Of a stretch of 64,000 nucleotides of DNA, positions 59,299-64,000 are shown one piece after another. The notes beneath the pieces were generated by a model. The model did not search any database. It was not told the DNA's origin and saw only the letters and a list, made by a program, of their open reading frames with translations. Made by a program: the position numbers and the translations under genes. Where the stretch lies: NCBI GenBank assembly GCA_963701265.1, contig OY969581.1:2108001-2172000 (forward strand), given 5' to 3'. Each line of letters begins with the position of its first letter. Positions within the stretch are counted from its first letter, which is position 1. The DNA comes from VRUE01 sp963701265. Lineage in GTDB: Bacteria > Actinomycetota > Thermoleophilia > Solirubrobacterales > 70-9.

Positions 59299-59772
59299 TC
59301 ACGACCCCGCCTTCTTGACCAGCTTCTTCAGCCGACGGCGCAGCTTCTTCAGGCGCTTCGGCGCGACGCAGGGAGCAAGTGCCTCGTTGGCCTTCCCTTG
59401 GCGCACCCGCAACCCCTCGATCAAGGCGAGGAGTGCGCCGCGGTCCGGCTCCGCCGCTTCTTCGAGCAGACCCTCGAGCAGGGCGATCTCAACGTCAGCG
59501 TCGCGTCGCTCGCCGAGTGCGTCGGCAAGCGCCTTCACCTTCTTCAGCGCCTTGCGATGGCGCTTCTTGGGGAAGCAGGGCTCGAAGACCTCCAGCGCCG
59601 CCCGCAAACGCCGCGTGGCCACCCGCATGTCGTGAACAGGCTCGACATCGCTGAGATCGAGCACACCCTCGGAGTGCTTGAAGACCTCCTTCGAGCGGAC
59701 CTTGACGACTCGAACAGCCGCCCGCGAAAAAGACGCCTCGCAGTCGAGCTCGACCTTGCGCGCACCAGCCAC
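59299..59772 (-). CDS. Half-CHAD protein (N-terminal-type four-helix unit)
   Basis: A 157-residue helical protein with HDMRVATRRLRAAL at 47-60, the first-repeat CHAD signature, and a very basic C-terminus (KRLKKLRRRLKKLVKKAG). It is expected to bind polyphosphate. It is followed by the C-type half. Neighbours ppx, ppk1 and phoU support a polyphosphate role. Confidence 0.85.
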   Translation of the reverse strand: MAGARKVELDCEASFSRAAVRVVKVRSKEVFKHSEGVLDLSDVEPVHDMRVATRRLRAALEVFEPCFPKKRHRKALKKVKALADALGERRDADVEIALLEGLLEEAAEPDRGALLALIEGLRVRQGKANEALAPCVAPKRLKKLRRRLKKLVKKAGS

Positions 59773-59823
59773 GCTACGAGGCTAAAGGACGCGGGACTCC
59801 GCGCCGGGGAGCCGAAGGGCCAG

Positions 59824-60732
59824 CTAGGCGACGAGGCGGAGCTTGGAGCCGTTGGTGCTGCCGTTGAGCAGGTCGAGGACAACGCCCTCGCGCAACCCCC
59901 CCTTGCCGATCTGCAATGGCTGGCCAAGCAGCTCGGAGACCTTCTCCAGCAGCAGCACGCCGGTGGTGAGGATGCGGACCCGTTCGGGGTCGAGCTCGAA
60001 GCGGCGGGCGACGTCGGCCGCTGGGTCGCCGCAGAGCACGCGGATCCCCCGCTCCAGGGTCTCGTACTCGAGCACGGCGCCGACCAGTCGTCGCAGTGAG
60101 GTGGCGCTGCCACCGACTGCCACCGCCTGAGCGGGGTGCTCGATCTCGACCCCGGCAAAGATGTCATCGATGCGGTCGCGGACCTTGCGAATCTCGGCCG
60201 CGGAAGGCGGATCCGAGGAAATCAGCTCGTTGGCGAGAACGCCGGAGCCAACGCGCCAGGAGCGCACCTCGTCGGCGCCGCCGGGCACGGTGCCGAGGAT
60301 CACCTCGGTCGAACCGCCGCCGACATCGACGACGCCGACCCTGCCCTCGACCGGGTGGCCGAGCGTCTTGGTCGCGCCGATGAAGGAGAGCCGCCCCTCC
60401 TCCTCGTCGCTGAGAACCTCGACCCGCACACCGGCGGCATCACTGATCGCCGCCGCAACCTCATCGCTATTCGATGCCTCGCGAATCGCCGCCGTGGCGA
60501 CGGCACGAATCTCCTTCGCCCCGAGCTCTTTCGCCAACCGCACCTGGGTCGCAACCACCTCGCAAACCTCGTCGACCTTCTCGCCCAAAATCGCCCCGTT
60601 GCCATCCAGCGCCTTGTTGATCCGCGTGTAGGCCCGCTGCTCCATCACCTTCTTCAACTGCCCATCAACGGGCTCGGCAACGAGCACACGAGTCGTATTC
60701 GACCCAATATCTATGGCGGCACAGAGCGTCAC
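59824..60732 (-). CDS. ppx: Exopolyphosphatase (Ppx/GppA family)
   Basis: A 302-residue ASKHA-fold phosphatase: AIDIGSNTTRVLVAE (phosphate 1 loop) at the N-terminus, the catalytic Glu in LSDEEEGRLSFIGA, and VVDVGGGSTEVILG (phosphate 2). It lacks the C-terminal HD-like domain of long Ppx, as is usual in actinobacteria (Ppx1-type). It degrades polyphosphate or pppGpp. It is downstream of phoU, separated by a hairpin. Confidence 0.93.
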   Translation of the reverse strand: MTLCAAIDIGSNTTRVLVAEPVDGQLKKVMEQRAYTRINKALDGNGAILGEKVDEVCEVVATQVRLAKELGAKEIRAVATAAIREASNSDEVAAAISDAAGVRVEVLSDEEEGRLSFIGATKTLGHPVEGRVGVVDVGGGSTEVILGTVPGGADEVRSWRVGSGVLANELISSDPPSAAEIRKVRDRIDDIFAGVEIEHPAQAVAVGGSATSLRRLVGAVLEYETLERGIRVLCGDPAADVARRFELDPERVRILTTGVLLLEKVSELLGQPLQIGKGGLREGVVLDLLNGSTNGSKLRLVA

Positions 60733-60779
60733 GGCGTTCTTCTGATGTTCCCAGAACCGTCGGATCTCACACGCTGGCA

Positions 60780-60855
60780 GGTGGGGTGGTCATGCGTCGA
60801 CGGACACTCAATACAGCCGCAGGCTGTATGTCCGGCGATGCATGACCACCCCACC
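60780..60855. terminator. Long imperfect hairpin between phoU and ppx
   Basis: A 16-bp perfect outer stem (GGTGGGGTGGTCATGC and its complement at 60840-60855) continues with mismatches to an apical hairpin ATACAGCC-GCA-GGCTGTAT (60811-60829). It begins 2 bp after the phoU stop on the minus strand, so it may end or weaken the pst-phoU transcript before ppx. Confidence 0.7.
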
Positions 60856-60856
60856 C

Positions 60857-61543
60857 TCACGCACTGGGATGCGAGGCATCCTCGAACTCCCGAAACAACC
60901 CCGTGACGACGAAGGCGACCTGCTCGCCGATGTCGACGGCGTTGTCGGCAATCCGCTCGATCGCCCGCGCGCTGAGCAGCATCGTCATCGCCCACTCGCG
61001 CTTGTCGGCGTCGTCGCCGATCTCAAGCGCCAGGCGGAAACAATCGCGGTTGAGGTTGTCGACGACGTCGTCCTGGCGGACCAGGTCCTGGGCAAGTTCG
61101 ATGTCACGCTCGGCGAAGGCTCGCTTGGCCTGGCTGAGCAGCGTCTTGGTCTGCCCGCCCATGGTCAGGATCAGCTTCACCATCTCCCGGTCGGACGGCG
61201 GCTTGTTGCCGGTCAACGGGATCATCTTGCAGATGTTCACGCACTGGTCGCCCATCCGCTCGACGTTCTTCAGCACGTGCAGGAGGGCCGAGATCAGCCG
61301 CAGGTCGGTCGCCACCGGCGATTGCGTGGCCAGCAGCGTGATCAGCGCCTGGTGCACCTCGAGGTAGCGGCCGTCGATGCGGTCGTCATCGGCGACGACG
61401 ATCTGGGCCAACTCGACGTCCTGGTGCTCGATCGCCTCCATCGTGCGCGTCAGCGCGGCGCTGGCAAGATCAATTCCGCCCAAGGCGCTGTCCTCGAGGC
61501 GCTCCAGTTCCTCCTGGTATTCGACCCTGATCCCGCCCGGCAT
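60857..61543 (-). CDS. phoU: Phosphate signalling protein PhoU
   Basis: A 228-residue protein with two three-helix repeats, each bearing the E/D-x-x-x-D metal pattern (VVADDDRIDGRY; LVRQDDVVDNLNRD) and HVLKNVERMGDQCVNI / SARAIERIADNAVDIGE. It couples Pst transport to the Pho two-component system. The start overlaps the pstB stop (TGATG). Confidence 0.95.
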   Translation of the reverse strand: MPGGIRVEYQEELERLEDSALGGIDLASAALTRTMEAIEHQDVELAQIVVADDDRIDGRYLEVHQALITLLATQSPVATDLRLISALLHVLKNVERMGDQCVNICKMIPLTGNKPPSDREMVKLILTMGGQTKTLLSQAKRAFAERDIELAQDLVRQDDVVDNLNRDCFRLALEIGDDADKREWAMTMLLSARAIERIADNAVDIGEQVAFVVTGLFREFEDASHPSA

Positions 61544-62436
61544 CAGCCGAACCGCCCGCTGACGTAATCCTCGGTGGCCTGCTGGGAGGGGCTGGTGAAG
61601 ATCTTCTCGGTCGCCCCGATCTCGATCAGGCGACCGGGCTTGCCGGTCTCTTCGAGGTTGAAGAAGGCGGTGATGTCACTGGCGCGCGAGGCCTGCTGCA
61701 TGTTGTGGGTGACGATCGCGATCGTGTACTTGCTCTTCAGCTCGCCGATCAGGTCCTCGATCGCCAGCGTGGCCACCGGGTCGAGCGCCGAACAGGGCTC
61801 GTCCATCAACAGCACCTCGGGCTCGACCGCGATCGCGCGGGCGATGCAGAGCCGCTGCTGCTGCCCACCGGAGAGTCCGGAGCCGGGCCTGTCGAGCCGG
61901 TCCTTGACCTCGTTCCAGAGGTGCGCACCGCGCAGCGAGCGCTCGACGACCGCGTCCTTCTCGGTCTTCTTCACCCGTCCGGAGTTGAGATTGAGCCCGG
62001 CGGCGACGTTGTCGTAGACCGACATCGTCGGGAAGGGGTTGGGCTGCTGGAAGACCATGCCGACGAGACGGCGCACCTGCACGGGGTCAACTCTGGAGCC
62101 ATAAATATCCTGGCCATCGAGCGTGATCTCACCCTCGACCCGCGCCCCAACGGTCAGCTCGTGCATGCGGTTGAGCGAGCGCAGGAAGGTCGTCTTGCCA
62201 CAGCCCGAGGAGCCGATCAGCGCCGTCACCTTGTTCGGCTCGACCGTCATCGTCACGTTTTCGACAGCGTGGAAATCGCCGTAGAAGAGGTTTACCCCCT
62301 TCGCCTCGAGCGTCTTTGCGGGTCGGCCCTGTATGGCGGCCGGCGTCCCCGGGGTCGTCTGCGTGCCTGCGATTGAGGACTTCATCTCGGCTTTGCCGAC
62401 CTCGGTCTCGGATCGGGTTGCGCCCGCTGCTCCCAT
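61543..62436 (-). CDS. pstB: Phosphate ABC transporter ATP-binding protein
   Basis: A 297-residue ATPase: Walker A GSSGCGKTT, the PstB-specific LRSLNRMHEL, VGMVFQQPNPFP (Q-loop), signature LSGGQQQR and Walker B VLLMDEPCSALDP. An N-terminal Ala/Thr-rich extension of about 40 residues is unusual. I take the ATG at 62436 because GGAGAG lies 8 nt upstream. Confidence 0.96.
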   Translation of the reverse strand: MGAAGATRSETEVGKAEMKSSIAGTQTTPGTPAAIQGRPAKTLEAKGVNLFYGDFHAVENVTMTVEPNKVTALIGSSGCGKTTFLRSLNRMHELTVGARVEGEITLDGQDIYGSRVDPVQVRRLVGMVFQQPNPFPTMSVYDNVAAGLNLNSGRVKKTEKDAVVERSLRGAHLWNEVKDRLDRPGSGLSGGQQQRLCIARAIAVEPEVLLMDEPCSALDPVATLAIEDLIGELKSKYTIAIVTHNMQQASRASDITAFFNLEETGKPGRLIEIGATEKIFTSPSQQATEDYVSGRFG

Positions 62437-62460
62437 TGGTCGTGCTCTCCTTCCATCCAC

Positions 62461-63492
62461 TTAGCGGATCTCGGTTCTGTACCGGCGGTAGATCAGGCGA
62501 GCCACGAGGTTGAGGACCATGACGATAACTATCAGGGTCAGCGCGGCTGCCCAGGCCCTGTCATAGGAGGCCTGCTTGAAGACGCCGGGCGTGCGGTACT
62601 CGCTGTAGGCGTAGACCGCGAGGTTCTGCATGCGGCCGGAGAAGGGGTTGCTGTTGATCGAGTCGACCACGCCGGTAGTGACCAGCAGCGGCGCCGTCTC
62701 GCCGATGATCCGCGCCACGGCGATCATCATGCCGGTGATCAGGCCGGCGAAGGCGGTCGGCAGCACGACCTTGACGATCGTCCGCCACTTCGGCGTGCCC
62801 AGGGCATAGGACGCTTCGCGCAGGTGGTTGGGGACGATCTTCAGCACCTCCTCGGAGGTGCGGATCACGATCGGGATCATCAGCACCGCGAGCGCAATCG
62901 AGCCCATCACCCCGAGCCGGATTCCGGGGCCGAGGATCAGGGCAAAGAGGGCGTAGGCGAAGAGGCCGGCGACGATCGAGGGAATGCCGGTCATCACGTC
63001 GACGAAGAAGGTCAGCGCCCGCCCCAGCCTGCCCCCGCCGTACTCGGTCAGGTAGATCGCCGCCATCAGCCCGATCGGGATCGAGATCAGGGCGGCAACG
63101 CCCGTGATTACCAGGGTGCCGACCAGCGCGTGGGCGGCGCCGCCTCCGCCGATATGGCCGCGCGCCGACTCGGTGAGGAATTCGAGGCTGAGCCCGGGAA
63201 TGCCGCGCTTGGCGACCTCGAAGACCAGCGAAAGCAGCGGGATCAGGGCGAGCCCGAAGGCGGCGACGATGATCAGCGTGACGAGCCGGTCCTTGGCCCG
63301 GCGCGGTCCCTCGACCCGGCGCGACCAGGTGTAGGTGACGATCGCGGCGACGAAGACGGTGAACACAAGCAGCAGAGCGACGCTGAAGGCACCGGCGGCA
63401 AGCAGCAGCCCCGCCGCGAGCAGCGCCGAAGCGGCAACTGCGCCGTAGGAAGCCCAGCTGGGCAGAACGCCGGTGTCGAGGGTGGCGTTCAC
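62461..63492 (-). CDS. pstA: Phosphate ABC transporter permease PstA
   Basis: A 343-residue protein with six or more membrane helices and the EAA-like loop REASYALGTPKWRTIVKVVLP that docks on PstB. IPIGLMAAIYLTEYG is typical of PstA. The first 60 residues add two extra hydrophobic segments. It overlaps pstC by 4 bp (ATGA). Confidence 0.95.
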   Translation of the reverse strand: MNATLDTGVLPSWASYGAVAASALLAAGLLLAAGAFSVALLLVFTVFVAAIVTYTWSRRVEGPRRAKDRLVTLIIVAAFGLALIPLLSLVFEVAKRGIPGLSLEFLTESARGHIGGGGAAHALVGTLVITGVAALISIPIGLMAAIYLTEYGGGRLGRALTFFVDVMTGIPSIVAGLFAYALFALILGPGIRLGVMGSIALAVLMIPIVIRTSEEVLKIVPNHLREASYALGTPKWRTIVKVVLPTAFAGLITGMMIAVARIIGETAPLLVTTGVVDSINSNPFSGRMQNLAVYAYSEYRTPGVFKQASYDRAWAAALTLIVIVMVLNLVARLIYRRYRTEIR

Positions 63493-64000
63493 TGGATGTT
63501 CTGGCGGGCGATGATCGCCCGCGCGGCCAGGTTGGTCACCAGGGTGATGGCAAAGAGGACGAGGCCGGAGGCGATCAGCGTGTTGATCGCGAGGCCGGTC
63601 GATTCGGGGAAGTCGAGGGCGATGTTGGCGGCGATCGTCGAGGGGTTCGCCTGGCTGATCAGGTTGAAGCTGACGATGCCGGAGACCGAGAGGATGATCG
63701 TCACCGCCATCGTCTCGCCCAGCGCCCGCCCCAAGCCGAGCATCGCGCCGCTGATGATCGACGACTTGCCGAAGGGCAGGACGGTCATCCGGATCATCTC
63801 CCAGCGCGTCGCGCCAAGCGCCAGGGCGCCTTCCTGCAGCTTGCGCGGCGTCTGCGAGAAGACCTCGCGGGCGACGGCGGAGACGATCGGCAGGATCATC
63901 ACGGTCAGGACCAGGCCGGCGACCAGCATCGTGCGCCCGGTCACCGAGGCGGGCCCCGCGAAGAAGGGGATGAAGCCGAGCTTCTGTTCAAGCCATTCCA
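63489..64000 (-). CDS. pstC: Phosphate ABC transporter permease PstC (partial, 5' end outside window)
   Basis: The visible C-terminal 170 residues include LVLTVMILPIVSAVAREVFSQTP, the docking loop LQEGALALGATRWEMIRMTVLP, and GRALGETMAVTIILS, all typical of PstC. The frame stays open to position 64000 (reading EWLEQKLGFIPFF), so the gene continues beyond the window. It leads pstC-pstA-pstB-phoU. Confidence 0.95.
   Translation of the reverse strand, partial: EWLEQKLGFIPFFAGPASVTGRTMLVAGLVLTVMILPIVSAVAREVFSQTPRKLQEGALALGATRWEMIRMTVLPFGKSSIISGAMLGLGRALGETMAVTIILSVSGIVSFNLISQANPSTIAANIALDFPESTGLAINTLIASGLVLFAITLVTNLAARAIIARQNIQ

Noticed and set aside
1..64000. CRISPR arrays, insertion sequences, prophage or rRNA genes
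   Set aside because: None was seen: no regular spaced direct repeats, no transposase or integrase motifs, no phage structural genes and no rRNA signature sequences.

Overview
The window looks like chromosome from a high-GC actinobacterium, most likely class Thermoleophilia (order Solirubrobacterales). This is inferred from GTGA/ATGA-coupled operons, secreted RTX-like and multi-module surface proteins, SurA-N/TlpA-like proteins, an AlkB-rubredoxin-TetR operon and a uvrC-rapZ ... gap-pgk-tpiA backbone. No transposase, prophage, CRISPR array or rRNA was seen; one tRNA (Gly, anticodon CCC) is present.

Layout. 1-2.0 kb: three unrecognised or weakly recognised genes of visibly lower GC, including a HEPN-like protein. 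2.1-4.3 kb: a secreted RTX-like repeat protein. 4.3-12.3 kb: a long minus-strand operon led by a Zur-like operator. It encodes a zinc ABC transporter (a permease fused to its binding lipoprotein, an ATPase, a second permease), a Fur/Zur regulator, a GAP-family membrane protein, an MFS exporter, a DUF2252 protein and a CYTH protein. 12.4-17.8 kb: dtd, pdxH, a TetR-methyltransferase-GNAT operon, an alkane hydroxylase operon (alkB-rubredoxin-tetR) and secG. 17.8-20.6 kb and 25.6-26.7 kb: parts of a System I cytochrome c maturation set (ccmE, ccmF; a CcmG/TlpA-like protein and ccmH). 21.5-24.4 kb: a large four-module surface protein opposite a winged-helix regulator. 27-32.6 kb: argS, a phosphodiesterase, and a lipoprotein, Ser/Thr kinase and surface protein. 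32.6-38.3 kb: gap-pgk-tpiA-gpmI-tgt. 38.4-43.7 kb: VOC protein, ABC-2 exporter, rapZ and uvrC.

43.7-49.8 kb: enoyl-CoA hydratase family protein, cupredoxin lipoprotein, MaoC, cupin, a TadG/VanY/SLT fusion and an epimerase. 49.9-51.8 kb: a vapBC pair next to a fragmentary tad pseudopilin cluster. 51.9-64 kb: a phosphate/polyphosphate island with PiT transporter and DUF47 partner, ppk1, a PHP-glycosyltransferase fusion, two half-CHAD proteins, ppx, phoU and pstB-pstA-pstC (pstC runs off the end).

The most unusual non-coding signal is a pair of oppositely oriented elements of about 150 nt at 40424-40574 and 40675-40831. Each is predicted to fold as a cloverleaf: a perfect 29-bp outer stem around a homologous core of three hairpins. 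The two copies differ by substitutions that keep the pairing. They lie between rapZ and the glycolytic block, where many actinobacteria carry yvcK and whiA. Several other intergenic regions hold long hairpins, three of them with the same 20-nt arm, 7-nt loop, 20-nt arm geometry.
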